This document shows, piece after piece, positions 24,930 through 38,361 of a stretch of DNA of 64,000 nucleotides. The notes below the pieces were generated by a model. That model saw nothing but the letters and a program-made list of their open reading frames with translations. It made no database searches and was not told the DNA's origin. Each line of letters opens with the position of its first letter. Positions within the stretch are counted from its first letter, which is position 1. Source of the stretch: Chlorops oryzae (Eukaryota > Arthropoda > Insecta > Diptera > Chloropidae); NCBI GenBank assembly GCA_020466095.1, contig CM035809.1, positions 22,759,942 to 22,823,941 on the forward strand, in the 5' to 3' direction. A program made the translations under genes and the position numbers.

Positions 24930-25600
24930 TCCCCTTTCTCCCTTTTTTGTGTTTCGACTTTTTTATCTACTTTCTCTACCCTCGTTTGTCTCCTGTCTTA
25001 CCCAATCTAATTCAACATCTTTCTACCTCTTTATATTTCTTCGTTTCTCTTTTGGTTTCCTTTTTACTTTGCTTTTTCTCTCGTTCTCTTTTTTTTCTGT
25101 CTTTTACTCACTTTTTCTCTCCTTCTCTCACCTTCTGACTCCTTCTGTCTCCTTCCTCATCTTCTTTCTTCTGTCTCCTTCTGTCTCCTTTCTGCTCTCC
25201 TCTTCTGTCTCCTTCTCTCTCCTTCTCTTCTTCTCTCCACTCTCTCTCTCTCCTCCTCTCTCCTCTTCTCCTCTTCTCCTCTCTCTCCTCCTCTCTCCTC
25301 CTCTCTCCTCCTCTCTCCTCCTCTCTCCTCCTCTCTCTCCTCCTCTCTCCTCCTCTCTCCTCCTCTTCCTCCTCTCTCCTCCTTCTCCTCCTTTCTCCTC
25401 TCTCCTCCTCTCTCCTCCTTTCCTCCTCTCTCCTTCTCCTCACTTTCCTCCTCATTTCTCCTCCTCTCTCCTCCTCTTCCAACCTCTCTCCGCCACCCAC
25501 CACCTATGTATGTATGTATATCCACCTCTCTTCGACTCTCTCTGCCTCACTCCTCCTCTCTCAGAATCTTTCACCCTCTGTCAATCTCTCCCCTTCTCTT
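24930..25600. repeat. TCCTCTC polypyrimidine tract
   Basis: About 650 bp of pyrimidine-rich DNA on the + strand. The core at 25240-25490 is built of CTCCTCTCT heptamer- to nonamer-like units. A short TATG run at 25505-25520 interrupts it. Open frames on both strands are low-complexity Ser/Leu or Arg/Glu and are not genes. Confidence 0.9.
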
Positions 25601-27180
25601 TCCTTATTAGCAGAGCTGCCCACCACTACAAGTTATTAGGATGTAAATTTAATTACAAAGAAACGATACTTTTTCTTATCTTAAGCTTTAGGACTTACTT
25701 ACTAACTAAGGCAATCTCTGAGGCATTTGAAGCGGAAAGTTATAATTAGGGTCTCTGAATTTCATATAAAGTCGTAAAGGTTTAATAGGATCTCTTATAG
25801 ATGACTTACCTTTTCTAATCCATATTTTCAAAATGAGTATACGGCGTCTGGAAGCATTCTCTGTTCGGATGGAGTTCATTTAAGGTATGAGTATCGCCTT
25901 AAAAATTCCTGTAAGAATAAAAAAAATTGAAAAATTAGAATCAAGCTAACTTGAAAGATGCTTACAAATATTTTTCAAGATCCATTGAAGCAAATTGCCT
26001 CTCCGATTTCCCTAAAAGCAACTTTTCTTCCTCTTTGAATCACTAAGCCACAGTAACATGATTTGTGCAAACATTAATTGGAACAAATAGCAACGAAGAT
26101 GCCACAATAAAAAGCATGAAAAAAAATCTTGGCAAACAAACAATTGAGAAATTGTTGAGGTGCAACAAAAAAAATTTAAAATTGCAACAAAAAAAAAACA
26201 AAAATAAAGAAAAAAAAAACACACGCAGACAGGGACAATAAAACGCTAATCTACACACTGTCTTTATGCTTCATTGCAGACAGATTTATCCGCATGATGA
26301 GACTCAATTTGGAAATCACCCAACGAGGAGAAGCCAACAACCAACCAACCAACAACAACCGAACAACGACAATCCGGTCAGTCAGTTAAAATTCAAACAA
26401 AATCGAGAATGAAGCCGAAAAGTTGCAAGGGCCACAGGTTCATTCTCCCAGAAAACTTTCACAGCGGGTTACCAGCGATCGATATTGGACGAAAGCGTAA
26501 GTTAAGAAAAACTTCTGAATTTCGTTAGTTCGTGTCTCCCACGAATTGTGTGGACTTGTCCAGCATCTAGTAAAGTGCAACTGCAAAAAACCAGCGAACA
26601 GACTGGACCAGACCATACCATAACCGACCAGACCACATCAATCTACTTGACCATTCATACGAATCAGCAACGTCTTCGGCCATATGAAGGTATGTTTGTC
26701 TGTCTCTCTGCCTGTCTGTCTGTCTTTCTGTCTCGTTGTTTCTGCAGATTAAGCACATGTTCTGCTTTGCCTGTCCGGATGCTATAGGATAGAATTTCTT
26801 GCGTATGGTGCACTTTTTTTTCTCTTATTCTTAAAGGGCGCTACTAAAGCTTACAACATGCCATGACGGTAGGTGGAGACAAAAATTGCAAATGCGTAGC
26901 ACTAAATAATAAAGCAAGGTCGTAAATACTTGAAACACGAAATTGTAATGAAACGCACAAAATAAAAGGGAACCAATACCTAATGTACAAAAATCCTACC
27001 CAGTAAACAATTTCATTTTTAAACTGGTCATATACATACATAAGTACAAATCGCAATTTGTAGTAGGAGCCTTAATGAGCTCATTCAAGAATTCATATGA
27101 ATACCATGTTTACCTCCCACTTTGGATCTCATTTATCCTATCGACCGGTATAAGAGTCATCTTATCAGTTCCCCATACAT
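25601..27180. other. Noncoding; possible 5' UTR-like patch
   Basis: No coding region is recognised. From 26280 to 26690 the sequence is CAA/ACC-rich and ends in GAAG followed by GTATGTTTG, a good splice-donor match at about 26691. It could be an untranslated exon of a large gene, but no initiator or partner exon confirms it. Confidence 0.25.
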
Positions 27181-27189
27181 GACTTGCGT

Positions 27190-28450
27190 AATTTTTTCAT
27201 ATAGCCTTGGTTTTTTTTTTTTAGAAATTTCAAGTCATTTTGGAGTCATTTTAGAAAAATGTTGGTCTCATTTCGGAGTCATATTTTTGAGACTCATTTT
27301 TTCTACATATTTTGGAAATTTTTTGGATAGTTATATCGAAATCTCATATTTTCAACATATTTCGGAATCATGTACCTATCTGAAGCCCCATATTTTTTTA
27401 CATGTTTGGGAATCATAATTTCTACACAATTCAGACTGATTTCGGACTAATATTTTCATATTCGGGTATGTGATTATTTTCCCTTTCCCGGGGAATTCAA
27501 TTCCCCAACTGATGTGATTTCCCTTTCTCTAGATTGTGGAGGAATTTGAATTACCTCATGATCTAACTGGCGATATGCATTCTCTATTAAAGTAATTCAA
27601 TTTCCCTCTCAATCTAGGAAAAATGGGAATTAATCACTTAAATTACGATATTGAATTACCTTTCCCGCGTAAGGGAAACCAATCACATATCCGATTTTGG
27701 ACAAATTTTGGAGTGTTGTGTATTTCTGAGCTTCAAATTTTGTACACGCAGAGAAAAAATATCACATACCCAATTATATTTTGCATGCATTACATATGTA
27801 ATTGGGTATGATGCAATTATATTTTCATAATTACGTCCAATTATATTTTTCATTACCTCCAATTAAATATGTAATTGTATCAAATGATAAAAAAAATAAT
27901 CGGCTGCAATGATGTATGTAATTGTATTGAATTATATACATATTGAGTCTAATTAAATTTGCGATCCCCTGAAATTTAAAATACATTCTATATAGCAATA
28001 TAAAAAGGGGCATTCTCCACGATTGGGCGGAATATATTTCACCACGTCATATTCTTGGTCCACCTGCCCCTTGGAGTGCCTTAGAATTTTTAAAATTCAA
28101 TCACCTTATATACGATCGAAATTATAAACCATTTGAGAAATATAAGAACAAGCTGTAAAATAATTACAATCACATATATAATTTACCAATGCTTTAAATT
28201 GTAAAATTAATCAGATGTAATTCCATATGTGTTCAGAACGTAATTACATATACTTATGATAAATTTAAATGCAATTATATAAGTAATTGAGCACAATTAG
28301 TATTTTTAATTTTCTAATTATATTGTAATTGGCTCCAATTAATAATGCAATCGGGGCAAGGCTCCAATCACATATGTAATTGGTTCCAATTATATTTCGG
28401 GCATAATATTTATGAGCATAATCATTTTTAAATATTCCAGACTTAAACAT
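27190..28450. repeat. Degenerate AT-rich repeats
   Basis: At 27230-27440 diverged units around TTTCGGAGTCATATTTT recur every 30-40 bp. At 27760-28400 blocks such as ACATATGTAATTG and CCAATTATATT recur in both orientations, giving local palindromes. The boundaries are not sharp, and the two zones may be separate old elements. Confidence 0.5.
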
Positions 28451-30325
28451 CTGAGCACTCCGAATTTTGTTTGCTGGGTTAACATACAAAATGAATATCA
28501 ATGTGAATGTGTTTCTCTACATAAAGTCAAGTGTCTGAGCCAAACAAGACTTACAGATGCCAATTCAATGTGAAACGGATTCACACAGATTCACATCTTC
28601 TATGCTCATCTCTTTTTGTTGCTCCATTAACGTCTTCTGTTCCATCAATGTCTGGTCTCCTTTCCCCATATTTGTTCAAGTTATTGTTGTTGTTGTCATT
28701 TTTGTCGTTGGTTTTGTTGTGGTTTTTGTTGTTGCTTTGTTATTGCATTTTGCTGCATTCGGTCCATTAATTGCTGATTTTTAGTATCTTTAGGTGTCCA
28801 CAAGTAAGGAGGGTTTATAGCAGCCATTAAAATTGCGGCTGTGTTGTACTCGGTTTAATCAGGTTTATACGCCATTTTTGCTACTTGATCTGGTTGTTTT
28901 TGTTGTTGTAATTAACTGTGAATTTTGTTTTACGTTTTAGTCTTAGCCTTACTCCTTGTCTGATATTTTTCTTTTTATTATTTATGTTTAGCTGTCCAAT
29001 TTGAGGTGACTACATAATAATAATGTCTTATGTCAAACTTGATTGTCGCTACCCCATTGATTTGTTAAAATATTATTTGAAGAGTATTCGTGTGGGATGG
29101 GTTAACGTAGAGCTCAATTCAGTTAAAAAAAAGAAAATAAAAAAAATCGAAAATCATTGAGTTTTTCTTTCTTTTCCCCCATTTTTTTCTTCCCTTCTTA
29201 ACCTGAACTGAGAAAGAGGCAAAAAATGTGAAACCTCAAAGGATAAAAACTATTTTTAAAAGTTGATTACTTTTATAGATAAATTCACAATGCACTAGGA
29301 ATCACTGTCAGTATTGACGTCTTGGGCGGCTCTTACAATGTCGAAATCTAGAGAAGACAACTATTTGAGATCACCATGAGGCAACCTAATTGACTTAATG
29401 CTCATATCCGAGGTAATTATATCCTCTCATCTATATAAATTTAATATATACAAATAACTATAAATATTTTATAGGGAGTATATTGGGTTTGCGCTTCCGA
29501 GTGTACATCCAGAACCATTCAATATGCCTACATCATAGCAATTGTTTTGAAAAATTATCACCACCCGCACAAAGACAGAAAGAATTACAACCTAGTCAAC
29601 CAACGAAGTCCGCACTGCGCTCCTAAAGACTCCTTTCCAAGAACCAAAATTCTCCTAAAGATGCTCCGATAGGATCTCGAAATGAATATTTTCCGGGAGA
29701 AAGAAAGCACAGAGCCTAATCTGGGAAAAGTGTACCTTTCGGAATCTCAAAAAGAGTCTGTGTGGGATCTCTTTTTCAATTTCTTTACAAAAAAACTACT
29801 CCTTTAGTCTCCCTTAACACTCCAAGGCAGTATCTTTTTTAAGAGTCCTTTTCAAAAAAAGGCTCCGTAAGCGCTACTTCGAAGTATTCCGTTAGGAGCC
29901 CGCTTTTAACTCCTATTCGAACAACTCCGAAAACACTTCGTCAAGGTGTTTAAATAGGGGTTCTTTTTCACTCCTTTTTCGAAGCATTCCGAATACAGGT
30001 GGCTGGAAATTCCTAATCCCGAGACATTCCTATTGTAGTCCGAGACGAATATTTTGTGTAGCAACAGAAAATTTTTGAATTCAACTCCTAAAGGTATGTA
30101 CTTAAATATTTAAAAAATATTTATATTATTTTAAGCTTAATAAAGGATTCAAGATCCACAAAACTTCCGAAAGCCTCCTCCAAGATGTATGTAAATGGAC
30201 ATACCAACAGTAATAAAGTGATTTTCCACTATCCGAAAAGTTCTTAATATTTATATGCATGCTTTTGGGTGCTAAATTTCAATATTTCCAATTGCCCTGA
30301 TAATAAAGCACAGCTACTTTATGTT
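28451..30325. other. Noncoding, AT-rich, old repeats
   Basis: No gene was identified. GTT/TTG runs occupy 28680-28760. At 29600-30000 motifs like GACTCCT, AGGAGCC and CTCCGAA recur irregularly, suggesting a decayed dispersed repeat. The phrase TATATTGGGTTTG near 29478 has a relative, TATATTGCGTTTG, near 60729. Confidence 0.35.
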
Positions 30326-30571
30326 CAGGGCTCGGATTTTGTTGACCTTAATAAATTTGAAGCATACTTTAGGGAGAAAATATTTTTCTTACCAACATTT
30401 TGCGAACAAGTTAAGCGCAGTTGAACTTCAAATCGCTTTTCTAACTTCAAAAAAAAAATCATATTGAAGTTAAAACTCGATTCTAATCGTAACTTTATGC
30501 GAGTTAAACATAATTTTTACTCCATACAGTATGCTTCAAATTTATTAAAGTCAACAAAATCACGAGCCCTG
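30326..30571. mobile_element. hAT-like MITE, 246 bp
   Basis: Left end CAGGGCTCGGATTTTGTTGA. The right end is its inverse with small changes, and the inverted arms extend about 45 bp through AATAAATTTGAAGCATACT. Flanks TTTATGTT (30318-30325) and TTTATTTT (30572-30579) agree at 7 of 8. It has no coding capacity. Confidence 0.8.
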
Positions 30572-30579
30572 TTTATTTT

Positions 30580-32177
30580 AGAATAACACTTCATTTCGAG
30601 TCCATCAAAGTCCACATGGATAATGAAATTTTTGTGTTACCCATTGAATGCGCCTTATTAACTTCGCAGAATTTTAATGCTGGCCGTTAATTATGTATAC
30701 ACAATACATAATCTACGAAATATATAAGAATTGTATACGAAAAATCTACGAGCCCAAAACTGGAACCCTATTGAGCTAGTGTTAATGTTTAGATTGGTGA
30801 CTTTTGATTGTGGAATTAAATTAAATGTGTGTCCCGATTTGCAATTATTATGCGTTCACGTTGGGAAAATTTCGCTAATGGAAGTGAGAAAAATTGCACT
30901 TGTTTTCGAAACAAAGACGATTAAGCTGGCGTAAATTTTATTGAGAGAGCAAGTGTTACAATCACACGCCATTTTTCAATTAAATATTTACACATTTCCA
31001 CAGGATGACGTTGAACGAAGGGTGCTGGGTCACTAAAGTAGTTCTGTAAATAAACGAGACCGAAAAAAAGCCAAATCAGAAGGGACGACGATTCAATTAC
31101 ACAATCTTTGCATGCGTATAAATTTGTGTTAATCGTATTCATTACAGCCCCATGAGGTTAACGACAGATTTAACATCAAGGATTTAGGTCAACAAAAAAA
31201 GCGATACGAATTTCCAAAATCAAATTCAAAACACGCCCACGATATCAGTCAAACATTAGTGTTCGTGTTTCGAAGTTAAATTGATTTGAAAAAAGAGGAA
31301 AATTAAATAAGGGAAAGTTTATTGAAAATCTTTGAGAAACAACCCCTCCCGAAGAATATATCAACCAAAGTCAATTCCTCTTTGCTTGAAATTTTCCATG
31401 TTATTGCGATTTTTAAATGTAATACATCATTCAGTTAAGTCCTAAAAGGCATCGTCTAAGGGAAATATTATAAACGCAGCATATTTATAGGGTAAGTTTT
31501 AGTGTTTTCTGGATTTCGGATACAAATTTGTCAACTTTGCTGTACTGAAATGTTATCATAGAGCGCTAGAATGCTCGAATGAAATCTCCAGTTTTACTTT
31601 TCCTTCATAATATTCGAAAAATATTCATAAGATTCGTACCACTTTGTGGCTATGGGAAGAAATGGTAAAAAGATACCAAAGCATATTTAAAATTATGAGA
31701 TTTTTCCTTTTTTTATCTACGGATATAGGTTTTTCAGGTCAGTAATTGCTAAAGTTATTTTCTCCAAGTCGAAGGCTATAAGTTTGTTATAGACAAGAAA
31801 ATAAAATATTAAACGGTTCATATGATATAGCCATGCGTAATGCGCAACTTATTTCTCGGCCACATTTCTCGAATGCGATTTAAAATTGACCTCTATCCAA
31901 TCTAACAAAACTAAATATAGGGATTTTCTACATTTATGAAGCACTTTCAGGAATTGTAGTCAATATTTTCATGACATTCGATGACCTCGAAAATGTGCCC
32001 AAATCATTGCTCAGTGTATTCCTTGAACCCTTTTTACTTTATCTAATAAACTAAGGACTAAATAAAACTATAATTCCAATTCAAAGAGCAACAGCAAAAA
32101 TAAAATGTAGCACCTAAAGCATTCAATTTAGGCTTCGAGAAGACCCGCAGAACTCATAAAAGTCTCTCTCTTCATGT
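30580..32177. other. AT-rich noncoding stretch
   Basis: I see no gene, RNA gene or bounded repeat here. Open frames are short and none matches a known family. Confidence 0.4.
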
Positions 32178-32185
32178 CTTTAAAG

Positions 32186-32880
32186 CAGGGGCGGACTGGG
32201 GGTCAAAGGGCCCACCGGGCGTTTGTAAAATGGGGTCCCGTTACTTAAGAAAAAAAATAAAGTATGAGTATTGATCCCAGATACAGTGCACTGGGGGCCC
32301 ACCGGGCATTAGTGTTGAAACAAAATGAGTAAATACTACTTGATATCGAATACTTTTAGTCGATACTGAGTATATTTTGTACTCAATACTTACCACCAAG
32401 TATTTTCGCGGTATCGATGCTTTAATGTCGGTATTTACTCATAATATTTTTCCTTGTATTAGTGCTGTAAGTTTGTTGGGTTTTCCCCTTTTTGAGGGAC
32501 TTTTTCGATTTCATTTTGAAATGGATTTTTCTTAACCATTTTCCTTAGGAAGGGAAAGGGATTTTTATAAATTATCTAAAGGTTTAACCTGCGCCAAATT
32601 ATTGGCAGCACTGACAAGAAACAGTAGTTCAAAAAGAAATGGCCAAGTCTAAGGTCTGGATCCATTTTACGCGCTTGGATTCAACAAGTGCAAAAAATCA
32701 TAAAAATTTACTTAATCTTGGACAAGTACTACCCAGTATCGATACTTTTAGTTCGGTATTTTAATGTAATCGATACTTTATCTCGATACATTAAATGAGT
32801 ACTGGTATCGATACTTTCATGGTATCGTTTCAACACTACCGGGCATTTGCCCGGTTGCCCGTAGGCCCAGTCCGCCCCTG
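32186..32880. mobile_element. hAT-like MITE carrying a nested insertion
   Basis: Both ends read CAGGGGCGGACTGGG inward. They are flanked by a perfect 8-bp duplication CTTTAAAG (32178-32185 and 32881-32888). Removing the inner element at 32310-32838 and one 8-bp duplication leaves only about 158 bp, so the outer unit is a tiny GC-rich MITE. CAGGGGCGG-type ends with 8-bp duplications fit hAT. Confidence 0.88.
32310..32838. mobile_element. Inner hAT-like element, 529 bp, nested
   Basis: Ends TAGTGTTGAAAC and its inverse. It is flanked by a perfect 8-bp duplication CCGGGCAT (32302-32309 and 32839-32846) that is part of the outer element's sequence. It is AT-rich, and near both ends carries several copies of a GTATCGATACTTTTA-like unit, so its subterminal regions are repeat-rich. 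No transposase is encoded. The nesting shows it inserted after the outer element. Confidence 0.85.
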
Positions 32881-32888
32881 CTTTAAAG

Positions 32889-33624
32889 AGCCATAAAAAT
32901 TTCTCACTATCAAAAATATTCGTCTAAATATTCAAATATTTTCTATTGCTCCACCAATAACAAAGAAAATATTTTTATACAATTAAGAAATTTGACCAAA
33001 AAACACAATAATAATTTTATGAACCCCCATAAATAGTCCCACGAGACACTGAAATCACTCCCCCGTAAGTGAACACCTCAAACGTAAACATCGACCCCAT
33101 TTAACCGCTTACAAGGCTATTTACACGGATTGAAAATGAAATCTCTGCGGAAAATCTTTTGAAAATGATTAGCTGAAAATCGGCAGAACCAACACAAACA
33201 ATTTTATTAAAGTCGAGTATAAAATGGGGGATGTTTTTGACTTCGCCGGAAGGGTCTTCCCCCATTGGGCTGAAATGAATAAAGGTTTGGGAAGAAAAAC
33301 AAGTGTGGTTCGTCAAACGATAATCTTGTAATGATGATGACGACGTGGATTAATGTTGACATTATTGATTACTTAATTTAATCAGAATCGTGGAAGAACT
33401 TTAATGGAAGAAAATCAAATTCCAAAGGAAGGGTTAAATTAACTACTTCAATTACATCGGTCGGTCCATCAATCATGAGACAATCCCATGATCCGATGAC
33501 CTAAAATTTTAGTCTGAAACACAATCAAAAAAAAAGGAGCAAAATAAAATAAAAATAATTTTTTTAAACTAACAAAAATGAACTAAATTGGTAGGAAGAT
33601 TATATCATTGAATATTAATAGGTT
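32889..33624. other. AT-rich noncoding stretch
   Basis: No gene is recognised. A short frame at 33101-33316 on the - strand matches no known family. Confidence 0.35.
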
Positions 33625-33793
33625 CGGAATCGGAATTCAAATCGACTAAATTTTCATATAAAATTTACAGATTTTTTTGGTTTTGGTTTTGGGTCTGAAC
33701 TGCTATTGGTTCTTAATTGCACAGAGCCCTATTTTATCCCTTGACTATGAGATACATATATATGAAATTTCAGTTGACTAAATTCCGATTCCG
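33625..33793. repeat. Inverted repeat, about 169 bp
   Basis: CGGAATCGGAATTCAAATCG at the left is matched inversely by AATTCCGATTCCG at the right. Outer arms of about 30 bp also share TTTCATAT. This is likely a decayed MITE; no target duplication was confirmed. Confidence 0.5.
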
Positions 33794-33869
33794 TCAGTTT
33801 TCGGATTCTAGCACATGCCTGAATAATATGTTACAATATAATGATTATGCCTCGGAATTTGAATATGTA

Positions 33870-34165
33870 AAAAAATGAAAAAAAAATTCAGAAAAATATT
33901 CAAAAAATATTCAAAAAATTCAAACAAAAATGCAAAAAATTCAAAATATTCAAAAATTCAAAAAATTCAGTCAAAAATTCCAAATTTGTTCGATTTAGTA
34001 TGCCAATTAAAATGTTGATTTGTCAAATTAACAAAAAAAAAAGCCTACTTCAGTGAATAAAATATTCAAAAAGCACAGTTAATGCAAAAAAAAATTCAAA
34101 AAAATTCAAAATATTCAATAAATTCAAATAATTCAAAAAAATTCAAAATATTCAAAATCCGAGCT
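33870..34165. repeat. AAAATTCAAA microsatellite
   Basis: Irregular tandem AAAATTCAAAA and AATATTCAAAA units form two blocks (33880-33970 and 34080-34160), separated by about 100 bp of unique AT-rich DNA. Confidence 0.7.
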
Positions 34166-34773
34166 CTACTCATAAGAATATTGACGAATTACAAGGGCCC
34201 GGAAAAATCGTTATAGAGAGTTTCGACTGTATTTGAACTTCCATTTCTTTTATTTGAAATGCACAGAGAGGTCCTCAAATTTTGCAATACTAAAGGCAAC
34301 CCACGTTGAGACAAACGGAAACCAGAAGCAGATACCAGTATATGACGGCATCTTATTTCACTTAAACCATAAAAATTCGGCAACTCAAATATCTTTTTAT
34401 CGTTCCACGATTAGTCATTTAACTGCTTGTTTTAGTATTCCACCCATTCTTAAATTTATTTCAGACAATAATTATTCCCGATTTATATTATACGAGGATT
34501 CTTACACGTCCCTTCAAAGCGGATAAACATGGATTTAACTGCCTTTTAAAATTAATAAAAGTAAAATAACTTAAATATAAAATATTCCCAAATGTTAGAA
34601 ATGCTAAAAGAGTCATAAAGGCGATGGAAAAATATGTAAAATTCTTAACCCTTCAATTCCCATTTCCAAGCTAGTACAGATTCGGCTATTATTTTTCAAT
34701 CAATTGACGCAAAATTACTTTTGGGGGCCAAAAAAAAATATCAAAAATATTTAACCCAATTTATTTACATATA

Positions 34774-35298
34774 CAGGGTGTTCCATACTCAATGGATCAA
34801 AAAAAAGGAGGTGATAGGGTGAAAATTGTATGGAAAGGGGGGTTCATCTTGCACTCGTAAGGAGCAAGAGGCGCGAAAAGAATTCGACTAAATTGGTGAG
34901 CATACTTTTAGGCGGATATATAAAACTAAAACACTATTCAGAAATTTTTAAATTTCTTAGATTTTTCTTTTTCTCATACTGCCTAAAAGTGTGCTCAATA
35001 AATTTGATTAAAATAACTTTTCTGAGAGTCAAAAATACAAAATAAATATAATATAAATATAAGCTTAGATGGTAGTACCAGAGAAAACGGAGTTGAATTA
35101 TTTAAAATCGTAGTATGCTGTGTTAACGGAAAACCGCCAAGCTTTTCATATCATATGTGATTTTGAATTTACGGCCTTATGTTTTTACATGTAACTCCTC
35201 AGGGGTGCATTTGCGACCCCCCTGCCATACGATTTTTGGTCCGTCTGGACCCCCCCTATCACCTCTTTTTTTTTATCTATTGAGTATGTAACACCCTG
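34774..35298. mobile_element. Tc1/mariner-type MITE, 525 bp
   Basis: Left end CAGGGTGTTCCATACTCAAT. The inverse at the right has about 5 changes over roughly 47 bp, through GGAGGTGATAGGG. It is flanked by TA on both sides (34772-34773 and 35299-35300). It contains an inner palindrome: AGCATACTTTTAGGC near 34899 and GCCTAAAAGTGTGCT at 34981, possibly a second element inside. No transposase is encoded. Confidence 0.75.
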
Positions 35299-38260
35299 TA
35301 TAGAGAGCCCATCTTCAGGCGACATGGCATATTTTAATATGAAAATTTGAAAATATTATTTTCCTCAGTGTAGCAATAATGCTAGAAGTTATTTTTACCA
35401 TCGTAAGATACATCTAAGGATATTTTAATGAAATTTGACGTATATTTTGAGTATATTTTAAGGCAATTAACGTGATTTCAAAAAATTTGACAAGTGGGCG
35501 TGGCATAAGGGCGTTTTTTCGAAAATTGTCTCCTACACCCGAAATTCAAATTGGACTTGAACGAATATTGCTTTCTTTGTAGCCATTAATAGCCTCTTCA
35601 AATATTTTCTTGATCGGTTCATTATTAAGGGTACCTCCCATTTTTTTCATCCTATACGACCCGAAAATAGTCACATAGAAATTTTATATCTTCCTTTCAA
35701 TTGAAACAATTGATTGATTGAGTAATATTTTGAGGCCCAAAGTGTTTCATAATATCCTTTCTTTTTTCTAAGGGACTGACTGACTTCATTTAAACTTCAT
35801 TAATTAAAAATTTTCAAAAGCAAAGAAACTAAATTTAAAAAAAAAAACTTCCTTTTACACTTTTAACTCTTCACACCTTGAGAGACAATGAATTCCTCAT
35901 ACCAAGTCAAGACAGACGAAAGAACGGATGGTGATCAAATGATTGATTATTTTTCAATATTGAAAAAGTTTTCATTGTTATAAGCAATTTGTTCGGTTTA
36001 GTCCATAAATTAGTCTTTTTTAAACGTGAAGAAGAGCACGAACACGTCAGCTTCGACGGCTGAATACGAACGCGAATGGGCGGCAATGTCAAAGGAAAAG
36101 ACAAAAGTGGAAAAGACAAAAAGGGTAGATGAAATAGAAATTTTAAATTACATTGAGGGGAAGGAAATTTTCTATGCCTTTGACTTGATTTGATTTCATT
36201 TAACGCCTTATTATTCAAATGTGAAGTTCGAAAGAGAAGAAAGAAAAGGAAAAAAATGGTGGTAAGCCGATTGATGTAAGCCAATTTTAATGCTCAATAA
36301 AATTTTAATTTAAAAGACATTGAGAAAAGAAAGGAAACAGCATAATGATGGGCCAAACACTTGTGTAAACAATGAACAATCTGACAATCCCCTAACAGCG
36401 TGGGTAATCGATTAGGAATGCTTGAGAATTTTAATGCTGAATTCTATAATCTCCTTCAGTCAAAATTCTCTAAGCTTTCATTATCCTATGACATGACGGA
36501 TAGTAGGTTTACAGTTTCTTTTTGAATGATGTGAGGAAAAGGGATGGGTACATACAGCAAATGTGCAGAAATTCGCATTGCATTCATAGTTAATTGATGT
36601 AGGTACAATTATCTACCACCAAGGAATACTGGCACTATATACCCGTTGGCCTTAAACAGAAAACATACATAGGACAATATCGAAATAGTGGAAGTCAAGA
36701 GTGTAAAATGTTCATTGGGTAGCTTCAAATTGGGAAGCGTTTGGTGCTTTAAATGGCATGGCAGTACGCCCACTTCAACTCAACATGATCCTTCGAGTCT
36801 CACGTACCTGTTTTCCAAATAGCTGTTCGATCTATGGAGAAAAATGGACCAAGATGGCTAAACGGACTCAGCTTGGCGTCCTTATTCATATATATAGGCG
36901 AATATTGATTACTATGGAGCTGTTCTAATTGTAAGCACATCCCTTAAGGCCCTGAAAAACCTTACAAAAATGAATATTTTGTATTGCTCAATCTCGCTTC
37001 TACGAATAATGTGTTTACCTGTTCCATTTAGAGCCCTTCAACTTGTTTTAAAGCAAAAACACTCACAAAGGTTGAAGGCGGCATCGCAACATTCTTTGCT
37101 TTTAGAATTTCTTTGCGTTTTCAAATAAGAATGTGAAGAAATTTTCACTTTTAGCGCCACATTTTCCCGCTTTTTTTCAGACAAAGACAAGCAATAATGA
37201 AAATTAGTGATGGTCCTCTAAATATCGATAGTAAATATCATGAGTCGATAATAATGAGAAATCAGTGGAGACATTGCTGCCCGGGTGAAAGTAGCAAAAA
37301 TCTTTCTTCACCATCTCTTTTGATTGTGTGCGAAAGAAAGAAAAGCAAAAATTGATGCTAAGACACGCAAATAATGCACTAATTTAACAAATGTGTCCAT
37401 GCCTGACCGCGGACTTAAATCGAAACAAATAGCGGCTCCTAATGTATCGAGTGCTGTCTGAATTTAAGCGCTGCATATACGTTCGAACATGCTCGCCGAT
37501 CATGCCTATCCAGCTTCAACGAAATCAACAGTAATCAAACTTGAGAGCACAGCTCAATGTTAAAATTACGTTGATTTTGTCAAGTTGAACAGATTATAGC
37601 TCAACAAACAAAGACGGGTAGTACAAAATTCATATTTTTTAAATTGGGGTTCCTTTTCGTTTCTCACTTAGTGTTCACATCTATTCAGAATACAACCGAC
37701 AGCATAGAAAAATATATCCGGAGCTAGTTTCTGCTTCTTATTTAGATGGGAACAAGCGTCTGATGAGTTGGTATGATCATATTGGCTATACTCTCAGTTT
37801 TTGAGTGAGTGTGTGCTCATATAAAACTCATAAAAATAATCGAAAATTATTTCGAAGTAAGTTTTTTACTATCGCTTATACTGAGCTGGCAAATATTCAA
37901 GAGTTATTAAGAGCGCAGTGTTATATTCGAGTTTCCGACCTTCCTTGGCTAGAGAAATGAATGATTGCAGCTCATTTCTCAGAGTAAAGACGAACACCAA
38001 CTGGGAAAGTGTAAAATTGTTGGCATATTTTGAAGAATTTAATAAGAGTGAATATAGTTGTCTCTCTTACGCCTATTGCAAGTATTTACTGCATATCTGT
38101 CTACAGCCTAAAGTACGGAACGGAGAAAATTCATTGAGGTCTTTTACACTTTTCAATTAGTTGACGTCAATTCTCACGGTTTGGGAGAGCAAAGTGCGGG
38201 AATTTAGAGAAAAATCTATCTTTGTTTGGTTTTTTCCCCGCTTTCGAACGTGAAAACACA
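35299..38260. other. Noncoding stretch upstream of RFC1
   Basis: No gene is recognised over nearly 3 kb. Open frames at 35907-36284 (-) and 37918-38160 (+) have no recognisable motifs or splice context. They are probably chance frames. Confidence 0.35.
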
Positions 38261-38271
38261 GATATAACTCT

Positions 38272-38311
38272 AAAAGCGAATAAAAATAAGAAATTGACGG
38301 TCAATAATTGA
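38272..38311 (+). repeat. Dispersed 40-bp repeat, copy 1
   Basis: AAAAGCGAATAAAAATAAG followed by ACGGTCAATAATTGA recurs at 46955-46993 in the same orientation with one base missing. The two copies flank the RFC1-Tgt interval at a distance of 8.7 kb. Confidence 0.7.
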
Positions 38312-38361
38312 CTAGCGTATGAAGCCTCATTGAAGTAGCGCAATACGTTCAAATGCGAAAA

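Noticed and set aside
24949..25749. A 266-codon Ser/Leu/Pro-rich frame
   Set aside because: It is produced by the CT-rich tract; the non-repetitive end has no recognisable domain.
35907..36284. A 125-codon frame on the - strand as a gene
   Set aside because: No known motif, no splice or promoter context, and the peptide resembles translated AT-rich noncoding DNA.
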